From Anaspis maculata (Eukaryota > Arthropoda > Insecta > Coleoptera > Scraptiidae): DNA of 64,000 nucleotides. The DNA lies in contig OX421963.1 in the NCBI GenBank assembly GCA_949128115.1, positions 33,277,979 through 33,341,978 of the forward strand, written 5' to 3'. Under the pieces are notes generated by a model, which saw only the letters and a program-made list of their open reading frames with translations, was not told the origin of the DNA and did not search any database. Shown here piece by piece: positions 12,488 to 24,316 of this stretch. Each line of letters begins with the position of its first letter. Position 1 is the stretch's first letter. Position numbers and translations under genes: made by a program.

Positions 12488-12862
12488 TTATAGGGTCCCA
12501 GTGCTAGCTAATTCTGAGGAGTGTCTCTCCAATGGCGATGTTTTCTCTGGTGATGTCCGTTTTGCACTGAGCTTTGCAGTCTCTCTCGCTTTAGTCCACT
12601 CTGGGGCAGTCAAACAGGGTGTGCTCGGGTGTGTCCTCGGCATCCGGGCAATAGTCAATACCGAGGTCAATACCAACATTTCCTGGTTCCTTTTTCTGCC
12701 GATTCTGTGCAAATAGCTTCCGAATACTCCGTGTCCTGTCATGGGTTGAGTGACATGATAATCAACATCACCAAAGTTCCTACTGTACCATTTTGTTACA
12801 TCGGGTACAAACACTTCAGTTCAGCCGTCATAGTTTGTTCATTCCCTGTTCCACGCTTTTAA
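12488..12862 (-). mobile_element. Broken LINE fragment, ORF2 C-terminal region
   Basis: The minus strand encodes VTQPMTGHGVFGSYLHRIGR, the conserved segment just upstream of the C-terminal zinc knuckle in R1/Jockey-type non-LTR retrotransposon ORF2 proteins. The knuckle itself continues in a shifted frame (YCPDAEDTPEHTLFDCPR), so at least one frameshift separates the two parts. Reverse transcriptase and endonuclease domains are absent. This is a dead 5'-truncated and internally damaged LINE remnant. The clade is judged only from these two motifs. Confidence 0.75.
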
Positions 12863-12949
12863 CACCCCCTCTCTTGCTTCGGCCTTGTGCAGTTATTGTC
12901 CATTCTTGTTTATGGACGTTCTTTCCTCCACGAATAGTATATTTTATGT

Positions 12950-13560
12950 AAAGGTACGCAAAATGAATCTTTAGTGACTCCGCTTGCTTAGGGACGAGAC
13001 GGAAGCCGAGTCTTCAAGAGCGGATGAGTTCGCTAGAAAATTTTGCATACGTGTTGCATACAATATGTTTCAGTATAATTGAGCTTTCCAAACACCAGCA
13101 CTATACATGTGTCTCAGAAGTATCGCATTCCGAGTCCAGAGCGGTATATAAAATCCACTCAAGAACACGAGAAAAATATTGAAAACATTTAATGACGATT
13201 ATTTTTGAAGATATAGGTGGGTCAGAGGGTTGGATTTCGGCCCCCTCTATTCTCATTATTTGAAGTGATTTCAATGAACTGTTTGTGATAGACTAAACAG
13301 TAAACATTATCAACCAGTGGGTGTGCACTGAATTTCTTTTCACGATACAGGTTGAGTCATAAATCACAAAAATCCAATTTTCTCCAATCATGTCTGTAAA
13401 ATATTCCATTGGCCCCCAATAGTATTTTATGTAACAAGTACGCAAAATGAATCTGGCTTCCGCCTCGTCTCTAAGCAAGCGAATTCGTCCACTGAAGTAT
13501 TTTCTGTACGTGTTGCATACAACGTTTTTTTGTATAAGCTCTCCAACCATTTTCAACTCC
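12950..13560. repeat. Direct repeat pair with an internally inverted 27-bp core
   Basis: Two copies (about 12950-13070 and 13423-13560) share left flanks containing gtacgcaaaatgaatct and right flanks containing cgtgttgcatacaa, in the same orientation. Between the flanks the 27-bp block at 12981-13007 is present in the second copy (13455-13481) as its reverse complement, with about 25 of 27 positions matching. No coding role is apparent. Confidence 0.6.
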
Positions 13561-14175
13561 TCCAAGCAGTACCTATTAGCTGTTGTAGTTCAAGCAGGAA
13601 TTTACATGAATTTTATTCATAATCACTGGCTGAATTGTTGTGTTATGGCAACCTATGTTATTATTATGACAACTAGTTTTCAAATCGAAAAAAAAATGGA
13701 TGCATTCTCCAATGGATGCTTCGCAAAAAGCAAAGAAAATTGTCCTCGATTAGATTTCAGCAAAATCTCGCGCATACAATATGAGCGAGAATATGATTCA
13801 TTCATCGAATGGAAAGAGAAAAATAGTGTGAATATGAAGATGTGATGTTGGTATAAACAGATAATTCAGTCCTCGTGTTACCTAGTTACCTTTAAAGGAC
13901 TCGGTCCGCTGGAGACGTATTTTGCGGACTTGAAACAATCCGCAAAATAACCATTTTGGAGAACGTGTGCCAAAAAATAGTTTAGAACAAGATCTTGCTC
14001 TTTTCGTTTAAATGGATAAATTTTTATTGGCGTTTTTGAAGGAAAATGATATTTTGAGATTCATGAATCACCCTGTATATAAAATAGAAATTAAGTGCAC
14101 AACCAGTGGTTGTGATTGATAGTTTTCACTGATCAGTCTGTCACAAACAGTTTCCAAAAGCGAAGTCTCACCCTT
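13262..14175. mobile_element. Diverged foldback element
   Basis: Inverted arms of about 140 bp lie at 13262-13400 and 14035-14175. Both carry the actgtttgtga, ccagtg..tgtgcac and tacagg-tg motifs in opposite orientation. The outer or inner tacagg/caccctgta termini relate it to the other foldbacks in the window. The loop holds the second copy of the 27-bp inversion repeat and an uninterpreted 132-codon open frame (13447-13845) without recognisable similarity. Confidence 0.5.
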
Positions 14176-14428
14176 TGATCCATATCTTGAAAAAAAGTCA
14201 CTCATTTTTTTTTCAGTATTCTTCTCGTCTTCTTCAGTGGATTCCATATATCGCTGTGGACTCGTGATGCGATACTTTGGAGACACTTTGTATATCCGTC
14301 ATAGCGACGCGTTGCCTATTCTGTAAGAATGTAACTAAAACAACTAAACTTCTTAATCAACGCCAATAATGCCGATGTTGCCTTGGCAACGTCTTTCAAT
14401 TACAGTTTGCTAAATTAGTATATCCCGT

Positions 14429-14625
14429 ACACTTTCTATTTTTAGTAAAATGATTTTCTGGAGCAAAATAAAGTGACAAGCTGGGGGGTTACAACTACGG
14501 CTGATGGCACCTGCAAAGTTTGGGGGCGAAACTATCAGCCCTCATCGGCCGCATTCTCCCAGCGCTCCAGCTTGTCAGTTCATTTTTGCTCCAAAAAGTC
14601 ATTCTACTGAAAATAGAAAGTCAGG
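14429..14625. mobile_element. Hairpin MITE
   Basis: Inverted arms of about 55-60 bp (14429-14487 and 14562-14625) share the actttctatttt and gacaagctgg blocks in opposite orientation around a GC-richer loop. It is non-coding and probably non-autonomous. Confidence 0.65.
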
Positions 14626-15094
14626 GTGTTTGCAAACTGGGGTAGAAAATTGAACCACAGTCAAGGAAATTCTCCAAAAGTGTCATAAAATGTTGAAAAA
14701 ATGTATGATCTTTATTTTTGGAAATATGGGGGGTCAAAAGGTGGTCTTTCGACCCCTTCTATTTTCGTCATTTTGAAAGATTTCAACTCTTTTCATCAGC
14801 CCAAACAAACAATTCTTTGAACCTTTGAATGTGTTTTGTAATTCTATTTAGTTGACAGGGTGAGTATTGAATCCTAAAAATCTATTTTTTTCGAAAATGT
14901 CCGCGAACGGTTCAAGAGGTTATAAAACTGATGTAGAGCCAGCGTCGAAAGTGGCCTCAAAACCGAAGGGGGAGTCAGAGGGGCCCGCCCTCCAGTTAAC
15001 GCCGCAGTCGGCTTTTTTTTATTAATAATGATGCTAATAACAAAAAAAAAACGCTGACCCAATTGTCTCTAGATTTCTTCAAACTCAAAACTTT

Positions 15095-15630
15095 TGCTTG
15101 CCGTATTTCGCGTACGGGTTCGAATATAATTGAGACGATTGCTTTTAAAACATACATTGTTTTTTACTGCGTACTACAATAAATACACGCAAACAATTAT
15201 TTACTTAGGAATATCGCTGTGATTACTACTCGCTATTAATCCGCTCGCTACCATTTTGCATTTCAATTCATAACTGCTCGTGAGGCGACGATTGATGCCT
15301 CATATAGGTCCGATGACTGATTCATCTCGAATGTTCCCTGCATTCTCCAGCAGTCTCCACAGTAACCCGACATACGGTTTCTATACGACTTTTGAAAAAT
15401 CTTGTACATTACCCGTATAATAATTCTACCGTGGTCTAGAACCGGCGCCTTCGCCAAAATGGACAGATGTAGCTTGACCCACTGCTGAAGTCTCCGTACA
15501 GTTGTACGGAAAAAAGCCTACACGCGCTCCGGAACACACCAGAACGCTCCTCAGTTCGCACTAGTTACACTGCGATCTACGGGAAGAGTCTAGAAAGATC
15601 GCGTGTTATCCAGAATCGCCGCTCGTAACA
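15095..15630 (-). mobile_element. Solo LTR, same family, copy 2 (inverted)
   Basis: Read on the minus strand it starts TGTTACGAGCGGCGATTC at 15630 and runs to a degraded end near 15095, where the terminal CGTAACA has decayed. It matches the LTRs at 1187 and 20130 along its length, including the ttcgcgtacgggttcgaata block near the 3' end. No clear target-site duplication remains, so this is the oldest of the three copies or has suffered a terminal deletion. Confidence 0.75.
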
Positions 15631-15705
15631 TTATTCTAACATTAGTCCAGGAATCACAGAAATAATAGCGAACAAAAATGAAACCCAGCCGGATTTTTGC
15701 ATATA

Positions 15706-16647
15706 GGGGAGAGCAGGTGAATGTCGACCACTTAAGGCAAAAAATTCAAAACCAGTCGTCATGTGCACTGTCAAGGCTGTACGTTTTGCACCATATTCCC
15801 CAACCATTTATCTACCCAAAACCTTGAATAGTCACTCACTGAGTAGAAACATTTTTGTGGAAAAAATTCGCAACCAAAGGGAAAATTTCAGCGGGTAATA
15901 TCGACCAGTGCAGTGGGGTAAAATCGACCACCAGGTCGGATAATATCGATCGCACGTTTTCTTAGCCATTTTGTAGTCTGCATGCTTAGCAAAAGCGCAA
16001 AAAAAGTCGAAACATCTCTTTTCGAAAAAAATCTAGTTTTATTTTGATTTTGCTCCCCTTCTCCTAACATTCACCAAGAACGACGCCCATGATAGGAACC
16101 TAAAAGAATAACAGATCAAATTAAAAATAATTCTTAGGTACGTACTCTCAGGAACCTCATCAGGTCATCTTCGCACCACACGAGGCACGATTCGTTTTTC
16201 GCCAATACTTTCCGCAAGGCATCTGGAATGATGTATAAAACTCCATTTGTACAATATCGACCATTGTGATCGATATTGGCCGACAACAAAAGCAAAAAAC
16301 AATTCTTTGACGATGAAGAACCAGGTTAGATTATGGAACTAGGCCTACTACACAAATTACTATCAATGATCCTTGGAACATTGCACCAGGAGACCCAAGT
16401 CTGACTGCAATGAAAAGTCTGCAATACGTTATCATAAACACTCCTGAACTTGAATCATATCGGCTCGAGACAATAAATAGTTTCTGTCAGTCAAGCGCTT
16501 CAAATAAATGGCTGACCGAAGCTGTGCTGGAGTTCACTTGCAAAATGCTAGATGGCACTCTGTGTCATGATTTCAAAAAATTTACAGGGTGGGCCACAGT
16601 GGTGCGGTCGATAGTAGACCGCCGGTCGATATTCGCCTCTCTTCCCC
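15706..16647. mobile_element. Non-autonomous TIR DNA transposon, TA flanked
   Basis: The left end GGGGAGAGCAGGTGAATGTC and the right end, read inverted (GGGGAAGAGAGGCGAATATC), are about 25-bp terminal inverted repeats. Each is bordered by TA (15704-15705 and 16648-16649), the duplication typical of the Tc1/mariner-pogo group. Several gtcgatatt/atcgacca motifs recur inside (15898, 15920, 15948, 16255, 16268), possibly subterminal binding sites. An open frame at 16410-16706 shows no transposase motif I recognise. The superfamily is inferred from termini only. Confidence 0.6.
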
Positions 16648-18413
16648 TAAGCTCATCAACAGTTTTAATTTTAAAGATACTGATCTACTTGCGAATTTGT
16701 CGATGATTTCTGCATGTGGCTAAAGATGTAAATTCTACATAGACGGTGAATAAAAAGAGCACGACTAGATGGCAGATGAAACAAACCAACTGCGGTAGCA
16801 GCGGGAGCCTCACACATACAATCTTGTCATTCCACGACTATAGTGACTACTAAGAAATAATCAATGCATGATATGCACAAACAAAAGTGGACTAGACTTT
16901 GATGAAAAATTAAGAATTTGGATTAACTTTTTCAGGTACGGGAAATGCAGTGCAAAAAAAGTAAAAAACATCAAAGTCCAATTTTTTCCAAATGTGGATA
17001 ATTTGGCCTCCAAACTGGGGATTGGCCTACCGGGCATTTGCCCGGTTGCCCGGTGGACCAGTACGACACTGTGTAGAGCAACAAATAACACCGTGAATGT
17101 GTTTCCCGTGAATGTCACCACGTATGTAAAAAATCATTCTCAATTTTTTAATCACTCTAAATTCCCCTCTGCCAAAATGTCATGTTGATCCTGTTTGCAA
17201 AGACCGACTGTTACGTTCTCTGAAGTTTACTAACTAGATATAATAAGGCTGCTGGTTGCTGGTAGCAGCAGAGGAGGCAATATGTTGCACCTATCCTATC
17301 ACCACGCAAACTCGCGGAGGAACTCCCATTTGATCTACGCCTCCAGTCATCCAGGGAAAGAGTTGAAATATCGTGCCAGCATTCCATCTAGACAGTGTTT
17401 TATGCATGCAGATTATTGGCTCGTGTCATAAATTATACACAAGATCATCTGAATTTGGCTATTTCGGGCAGATTACCAGTTTGCATGTCTCGCATGGAAT
17501 TCGCATTCTGAACCCGGGGAGTTTAGCTCACAGCACAATGGCTGAGAAACAATTTATTTGAGTTTCCCCGCGCGCATCTGGGGGTAAGACAACACCTTAA
17601 TACGTTCAAGCCACAAATTGGCTTTGGGAGCCCAGACCAAAGCGGCACGAATTCCCCGCGCTCACACCCCCTTGCGGAATTTAATAAGATTGTTACCTGA
17701 GCCTCATGCATTCCACCTTGAAAAATTCAACCCTCGTAGAGCACTTTCGATTCATTCGCTTGGTTCACTTGTAATCCAATATTGAATGTGGGTCACGCAG
17801 CTTTTATTCTCTTCTACTCTGTGACGTCTAAAAGTAGATTCCGTAAATATTTAATTTCCATCTATTCTATGCTGTCTTTTAAATGCCATCATTACTGGGT
17901 CTTGAGTCTATTTCTGTCGTCGGTAAACAATAAGCAATTGTACGCATGGATTGTTTCGTCACGTCGGTGAAAGGAGTTGGAAGGTGTAGTAGGTTGGTAC
18001 CCCACCAGGGGCACGTGGCACCCCCTCAGATGGATACCTTCAACGTTAATAATTGTATTACTACACTACTATCATAACACTGAAAACATCAAAACTTGTG
18101 GTTCCCCCAAAGCGCAAGGTGGAATATCGTCTCCCTTTCACCATTACTCACCCTATTATTACCTACTAGGGTGCGGAGCGCCACCCCAAATGCACTTTAC
18201 ATGAATTTAACATAAAATATCGATCAGTGGGACACGTGCTACATGCAATTATTCAATTAGCATTTGAAAATGCGGTAGTAAAACCTGTGTTTCACAATCA
18301 TGACTTTGGCAATTTGCGCGGAAATGCGGAAATGGAAGAGAAATAAAATGCGAAGTGCTATTGGATCCAAGTGGTTTATTAGATTGGTCTTATAAATTGA
18401 ATTTTCATTGCAG

Positions 18414-18515
18414 ACTGATGGAAACACGTCGTTCTTGCGCGCTGCGCGCAACGGGCAGCTGGATAAGGTCCTGGAACACCTCAAATCAAATATCGATATC
18501 AACACCAGCAACGCT
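18414..18515 (+). CDS. Ank2: Ankyrin exon: first ankyrin repeat
   Basis: This 34-codon exon (phase 0 at both ends) follows a CAG acceptor and ends at GTAAGT. It encodes [20 protein letters not shown] and continues through the first repeat to NIDINTSNA, the highly conserved start of animal ankyrin membrane-binding domains. In the family the repeats form a solenoid that holds membrane proteins at the cell cortex. The symbol reflects the insect Ank2 type, judged by the N-terminal repeat sequence and the giant tail exon downstream. Insect Ank1 shares much of this domain, so the tail is the stronger argument. There is no ATG in phase in this exon, so translation must start upstream. Confidence 0.93.
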
Positions 18516-19029
18516 GTAAGTATCAGATTTGCACCCAGAAAACCAAAAGGAACTTTTGTTCAACAAAACATCATCAAAAAGCAACAATTTGTTCACACCT
18601 AAAGACCAAAATTTTTTCAACTATTTCACCCTCGATTTTACCTCTTTCCCGACAATAAGCGCGGACAAAACAACGCAAACAAAATAGCGCGGGGTCAATT
18701 TAGCGTGGGACAATTTAGCACATAGACAAAACAGCGCCTGATAAAACATATCAATCAACAGGGCCGTACTGAGCAGGTGAGGTACCGGAGACTCCGCTGC
18801 GAGGTTCCGAAAAATTGGTTTCCGTGGGTCCCCGAGAGCCTTTCGTAAAAAAATGAAACTAAAAAGAAATAAAGCTCAAGCTCAGCAGTTGGTATAAGAG
18901 GACTCTTTCTTCTCATTGTCGTGGAATAATTTTTTTGTTGATTCAAATAAATACTATGGTCGATTCACTTCTACTGTGATTCTAGTTGGCTGGGCAAATT
19001 TTCTATTTCAGCATTGTAGGCCTGCCTAA

Positions 19030-19138
19030 TTACACTACACAATTTCTTGTACAATCTGTCAGTTAAACAAGTTCAATGTTTTTTGACAATATTTTGGCAG
19101 ATTGTTCAAGAAGTTGTACAAGAAATTGTGTAGTGTGA
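19030..19138. repeat. Small hairpin
   Basis: actacacaatttcttgtaca faces tgtacaagaaattgtgtagt across about 65 bp of looser pairing. It is probably a short MITE or the remnant of one. Confidence 0.6.
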
Positions 19139-19404
19139 TACAGCTTTAATAAAATTGATAATGAAATCTTGGAAAACTGACCTTGTCGTACGTGGAAGTG
19201 CGTCTAGGGGAACGCAGGGCTGTGTTACCGTCATTTAGACCAGAGCATATTTTAAGGAATTTTAAGTGCGCGACCAAAAGTCATGATGCTTCAGTTTGGC
19301 GCCGCAGGCGAAATTTTTTCAAATTAAGGCGGGCCAGAGAGTTAAACGGCCCCTATTTTTTTTTTAATTACAAAAAAAAACTTCATTCGAGATCGTTCCA
19401 GAAA

Positions 19405-20052
19405 TCTAATGGAACTGTAGTTAGCAAAATGCTCCAAAAAATCCAGAAAAAAGCTAAAATTTTTTTTTATGATTTTTATTTTTGGAAATATGGATGGTCA
19501 AAAGGTGGTCCTTCGGCCCCTTTCATCCTCGAGATTTGAAAAGATTCCAGGAAACTCTTCCCATCAGACCAAAAAGCAATTTTTTTCAACCTTTGAATGT
19601 GTTCTGGTATGTAATTGTATTTAGTGTATAGGGTAAGTCATAAATCGTAAAAATTCATCTGCCTCGAAAATGCCGGTGAAAGGTTCTAGAGGTCATAAAA
19701 CTGATGAAGAGCAACAAATAACACAAATGGTTCTTATATGAAATTTTCTGCATGCATTTTTGAAAAAAAAAATGGATTTTCAGGATTTAAGACTCACTCT
19801 GTATAGAATAAAGAATGACAGAACACATTCAAAGATTCGAAAATATTGCTTTTTGGTCTGTTTAAAAGAGTTCACTAAAATCTTTCAAATTAATGACAAC
19901 ATGCAGAGGGGGCCAGAGGACCACCTTTTGCTTTTGACCCTCCATATTTTCTAAAATAAAAACCCTGATTTCAACATTTTCCTGATACTTTTGACGTATT
20001 TTCTGTAACTGCGGTTTAATTTTCTACCCCAAATTTGCAAACACCCTGTTTA
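19405..20052. mobile_element. Foldback element related to 14630-14960
   Basis: The left half (ending near 19720) and the right half (about 19785-20052) are inverted copies sharing ggtcaaaaggtgg/ccaccttttg and ttgaatgtgttc/gaacacattcaa blocks. It ends in gtttgcaaacaccctg-type sequence. The single-orientation copy at 14630-14960 shows the same blocks, including cagggtgtttgcaaactggg. It is non-autonomous, with no coding sequence recognised. Confidence 0.6.
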
Positions 20053-20129
20053 ATATGATGAACCAAGAGCTTCAGATAAATATCAAAACAATGTATTTAT
20101 TCAAAACATTGGATCGGTAAAATGAATAT

Positions 20130-20642
20130 TGTTACGAGCGGCGATCTTGTACATATAGGTAAACACTCGATGTTTCTCGATCTTTCCACCATTAGATCGC
20201 AGTGTAGAAGTCTGGAGCGATCTCGTGCATTCCAGAGCGTTCTTGTATGTGAACCCAATGGAGACTTGAACGTTCGATCAAGGCACATCAGTCCACTTTG
20301 GCGGAGGCGCAGATTCCAGAACACATGGAAAGCATACGGGTAACGTGTGCAATTATTCAGGAATGATCTAGAAACCGCATATGCCAGACCCTCATGGAAT
20401 TTGCTGGAAGCAGACAGAAACTTCGGGAACATTATTCAGAGGCCTTATATAAGGCGTCAGCCGGGAGCTCGCGGCAGTAGTGAATTGGGAAGCGAACAAG
20501 TGCGAAACGAGCGAAGTACCTGCGACATAATTCCAAGCGATTATTGTTGGCATTTATTGTAGTAGTACGCCGAAATAAACAGTGTGTGTTCTAAAACAAA
20601 CGTCTCAATTATATTCGAACCCGTACGCGAAATATCGTAACA
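20130..20642 (+). mobile_element. Solo LTR, same family, copy 3
   Basis: This 513-bp LTR begins TGTTACGAGCGG and ends CGTAACA, with a 4-bp target duplication ATAT at 20126-20129 and 20643-20646. A TATA-like ttatataagg lies near 20454-20463. It is homologous to the LTR at 1187-1691 throughout. As no internal retrotransposon sequence follows, it is a solo LTR inside an ankyrin intron, in the same orientation as the gene. Its promoter and poly(A) signals could in principle affect the host transcript, which is speculation. Confidence 0.85.
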
Positions 20643-22911
20643 ATATTGTGAGTAGCTCGACTGTTTGGAGCTTTTTATGATCGTGTGCACGGAAACAGCC
20701 CTTTTCTGGACCTGCGCTATCCGGTGTTGGAAAAATGAAAACTTCGACTGAATTCGCAAAAACGGTGGCAAGGCCATGCAACTCTCGAGCATTGAAAAAG
20801 GAGAAGGAAGATTTTCACTTGCAAAAAGAGTAACGACACCATCTGTGAACTGGTGAACCAGCTTTATTACCGAAAAGATTTTTGACCTCCGCTCTAGCTG
20901 TGGCAATCATTTCACTTTGATTCCTGGAGTTGTTAACGATTTTTTTATTGTTTCCACAATATCTCGGTCTTGTGACATAGGTACGTTGGATAAAAATTCT
21001 GGGGTAGACAAAATAAAACTTCATTTACGATACAAATGAAGGAGTCACCCTTCCCCTATAAACAGTTTCTCCCAATTCATCGTCGTCATTCGGGCCATTG
21101 GCTTCTGCCGAAAAACCTTCCTCAAACCCACTAGGATAAGGACCTTTTTCCATCATAAGATTAATTGACTAGATCACAATTTTCTGTGAAATTCCAACGT
21201 CACAAATGGTGGACATTGATTGTGGATGTCACTTTGATTTAAAAAGAAATTAGGTAATATTGCTTCATCCAAAAAAAAAATCTCAGAAGTACGAATAAGT
21301 GATAAAATGTAGCGAAGGAATATTTTTTGACTGCGCGACCAAACTTTCACTACGCGACCAAACTTTGTCACTGGGCGACCAATTGGTCGCCCACTTTATA
21401 TGTTATTTTATGCTCTGATTTAGACACCGAAAGCACGAGGCCGCCGCCAACCTAAGTCATCTTGACGGCGGTCCATTCAGGGCCGTCAAAAACTCATACC
21501 GGGAAGCCTTAAAACGAAAGCAAATTGCAAATTAAAGGTTTTTACATCAAATTCGGTTCAACGCAACTTTGAGCGGCTGGGTTTTTTTGAAATTTGGTTC
21601 AATTAACTTTTTACACGTAAATTCTTTTGACAATGACAGACCTTGTATCGCCTATAATTCTTCAGTGATTGGCGTGTCTTTTTGACTAGAACAGGCGAAA
21701 GGATTGATGATTGCATGGGGCCCATTTTTGAACGAAGGGCTTGTAAATTCTTCAATTTGAACCATCGAAAGTTGAACCGGCTTCGAGACGTTAGAAATAT
21801 TTCTGACAACTGTCAAATGTCAAGGCTCCTTTGATTTATTTGTTCATTGGCGAAAATAAAAACATGTCGAAAAATTACTACAGTTTCCAATAAAATCGAA
21901 AAAAGCGTCAGACATCACGTCCCGCAAAAATGTTCCGTCTATCTGCAGAGGAAATACGCAAAAAATGTGTTTCAACACTGGTCCGGATAACTTCGTGTCC
22001 CTTTGTGAATTATTGTGCCGAATGAAGCCAGAGCAGCCAACTGCAAAGTTTTGGGGATTTTCTATATTTCACATTTGGAAACTTGGAAACAAAATCCCAC
22101 AGCCGGCTAGAATCACGGTAGAAGTGAACATAATATACCTACTATACAATAGTAGTTTACGATACGAGTTGGCTGTTACATAAGTGGTTTTCAGACACGA
22201 AGCCGAAATTTGCAGAACGAGGGCGTAGCCCGAGTTCTGTAAAAGGCTGAGTGTCGGAAAATATCTTGTGTAACAAGCCACGAGTGTTGTACAACATTTT
22301 ACGTGTTTGTCCCAGTGCAAATTGTGAAAATGTTGTAATTTTTGAGGTTATTTTGACAAGTGTCAAATTAAGTAGGTACATAAACTGTAAAATCCATATA
22401 CAACTTATATAAAAGTCTTTATAGCTTATGTATCAACACAGCAAACACGTAATAGTATATTATTCAACAAGCGGGTAATGATTGCTTCTTGCTCATGAGG
22501 ATGCAGTTTGCCGACACGAGCCTTGGCGAGTGTCGTGAAGCATCCAAATGAGTAATAGCCATTACCTGCGAGTAGAATACTATGCTTTATCCAGTCTTAT
22601 TGAAAAATGCAGGCATGTATGTGCCTGATATAGCGTGCATTATTCAATAGGATTGGATAAAAGAACAAAAACATCAGGCAGTTTCTTACCATTTTTATTT
22701 TTGGAAATTCGATTCTGCGCAGCCTCAAAGTCCTATCTGTAATAAAACTGACGAGAAATAAATGCTTGTATAGTTTACTAATTTTTAATAAGGTAAGGAC
22801 AGACGAGGGTGGGAGGAGTCGGTGCTTCTGATGGGAGCTCCTGGGAACTGAGGCGCCTCATACCCCCCCTCTCTCTTTCAGTAATGCAGCTAGGTAGTAC
22901 CTACGTTCTAC

Positions 22912-23670
22912 ATACAGGGCACATACATACGAAAGAAGCTGAAACAGGTCGATTTTCTTTTTGAGGGGGAACATATAACAGCGTGTTTTTGATCCTGCCG
23001 TTCCACCTTCTTAGGCAGGATGACCAATTGACTACCCTTTACCCTTTCAAAAATTCCAACCTCATTTTTTACCAACCATTCCATTTTTTACCTCACGTTT
23101 GTGACTAAGCTAGGGTGGGGGGTGAGGTGGGGGGTGTTGAAATTCTCTTTCCGAAATTTTCAGTTAGTTACAAAAGGAGCTGAGGTGGGTAATTTTCTTT
23201 TTTCAAATACCCCAAATTCTCTCTCAAAACTCAGACTAAGGGGTTTAAAATTATCTCCCAACCCTTTCTACGCCCTGCCCTAACTCAGTTTCAACCATGT
23301 GGTGAAATATGATAATTTAAACTTGATGCTCGTGTTTTCTTCCGATCTAAGATGTTTACTAAATGGATCAACTGGTTTTTGAGATACAATGTTGACGAAA
23401 AAGGAAAAATATCCGATACCTAGTAGAAAACTTTAGAACGGGTTAACAAAAGTAACAAGCGTAACAAAAGACCTTTAAAATGATTAACAGCTCGACACCT
23501 ATTATTCTAATTTGAAATTTTTTAAAGGGTGGTGTCACCTGCCTATGGTGGTTGGATGGCAAAATTGAAAAAAAAAGCTGAAATGTCCCCATTGAAAAGA
23601 AAATCGACCTGTTTCGGCTTTTTTTTTCTGAAAAAAAATTGTGCAATAAAAAATTGTAGGTGGGCCTGTA
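22912..23670. mobile_element. Diverged foldback element
   Basis: The segment gctgaaacaggtcgattttc near 22938-22957 is matched in inverse by gaaaatcgacctgtttcggc near 23599-23618, and the outer ends carry tacatacagggc and gcctgtatgtac. The same gaaacaggtcgatttt block occurs in the tandem repeats at 42440-43000 and near 3090, so it belongs to a dispersed family. The arms are short and decayed. Confidence 0.5.
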
Positions 23671-24019
23671 TGTACCTGTTTTGTAAGCGTTGTTCAGTTC
23701 TGCGCTAGAATGATAACGACTTACCACCTACCCACCTACAAAAGTATTTCAAAATCAACAGGCGAGACACCGCCTCGGCTTGAGTGTTGCGCGGATTCTG
23801 AAATTTTGATTCACTGATATGCATTTGCTAGACTTTCAAATTCCATTAAATCCATTACAAAAGAAAATCCAGATTTATAGGACATGTTTAATAAACACAC
23901 GTCATGACCTTGCCTGACGCATCACTCGCCTAATTCTCAAACTAGGCTGGCTTGTTTTTGCAAGCCACTAACACCATCCAATGTTGTTGTAGTAGTAGTG
24001 TAAACGATTTTTCTTTCAG

Positions 24020-24316
24020 AATGGCCTGAACGCCTTGCATCTGGCATCGAAAGATGGTCATGTGGACATAGTGGAGGAGCTGCTGAAGCGCGGCGCTGTG
24101 GTCGATGCCGCCACGAAGAAAGGCAACACCGCACTCCACATAGCCTCCCTGGCCGGCCAAGAGGAAGTCGTCAAACTTTTGGTGAACCATGGGGCTTCGG
24201 TCAACGTCCAAAGCCAAAACGGCTTCACACCGCTGTACATGGCGGCGCAAGAAAACCACGACAACGTCGTCAAGTACCTGCTCGCCAACGGAGCCAACCA
24301 GAGTCTATCCACAGAG
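24020..24316 (+). CDS. Ank2: Ankyrin exon: ankyrin repeats 2-4
   Basis: This 99-codon exon (phase 0 to 0) begins after TTTCAG and ends before GTAAAT. It carries three repeats, starting [19 protein letters not shown] and GFTPLYMAA. The sequence is close to canonical animal ankyrin with no gaps. The repeats help form the first part of the solenoid that binds membrane partners. The exon boundary falls at the conserved NG turn, the usual place for splitting ankyrin repeats. Confidence 0.96.

Larger units (their letters stand above)
10694..18413. other. Long intron or upstream DNA before ankyrin exon 18414
   Basis: No host coding exon is recognised here. The stretch is largely made of transposable-element remnants described separately: hairpin MITEs, a LINE fragment, foldbacks, a solo LTR and a TIR element. 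A copy of the CCGGG hairpin repeat lies at about 17022-17062. A partial copy (about 14630-14960) is homologous to the left half of the foldback at 19405-20052. It is an intron only if the 10664 exon is real. Confidence 0.5.
18516..24019. other. Ankyrin intron, 5.5 kb, transposon rich
   Basis: No host exon is recognised. It contains a hairpin at 19030-19138, a foldback (19405-20052), an intact-looking solo LTR (20130-20642) and a diverged foldback (22912-23670). Segments around 22150-22620 contain short inverted motifs of MITE type without clear limits. A run of about 120 bp at 18770-18890 starting GGGCCGTAC looks like a transposon end but its partner end was not found. Confidence 0.6.

Noticed and set aside
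13447..13845. 132-codon open frame on the + strand
   Set aside because: No recognisable domain, it lies inside a foldback loop and overlaps the inversion repeat; probably chance.
17946..17966. ATG exon (MDCFVTS) with a donor in phase 0 before exon 18414
   Set aside because: The donor GTGAAA is weak and there is no promoter-like context; the 10664 exon has a consensus donor, though neither is proven.
18408..18413. Translation start at a TTG just before exon 18414
   Set aside because: These bases are the splice acceptor (ttgcag); ankyrins start on an upstream exon.
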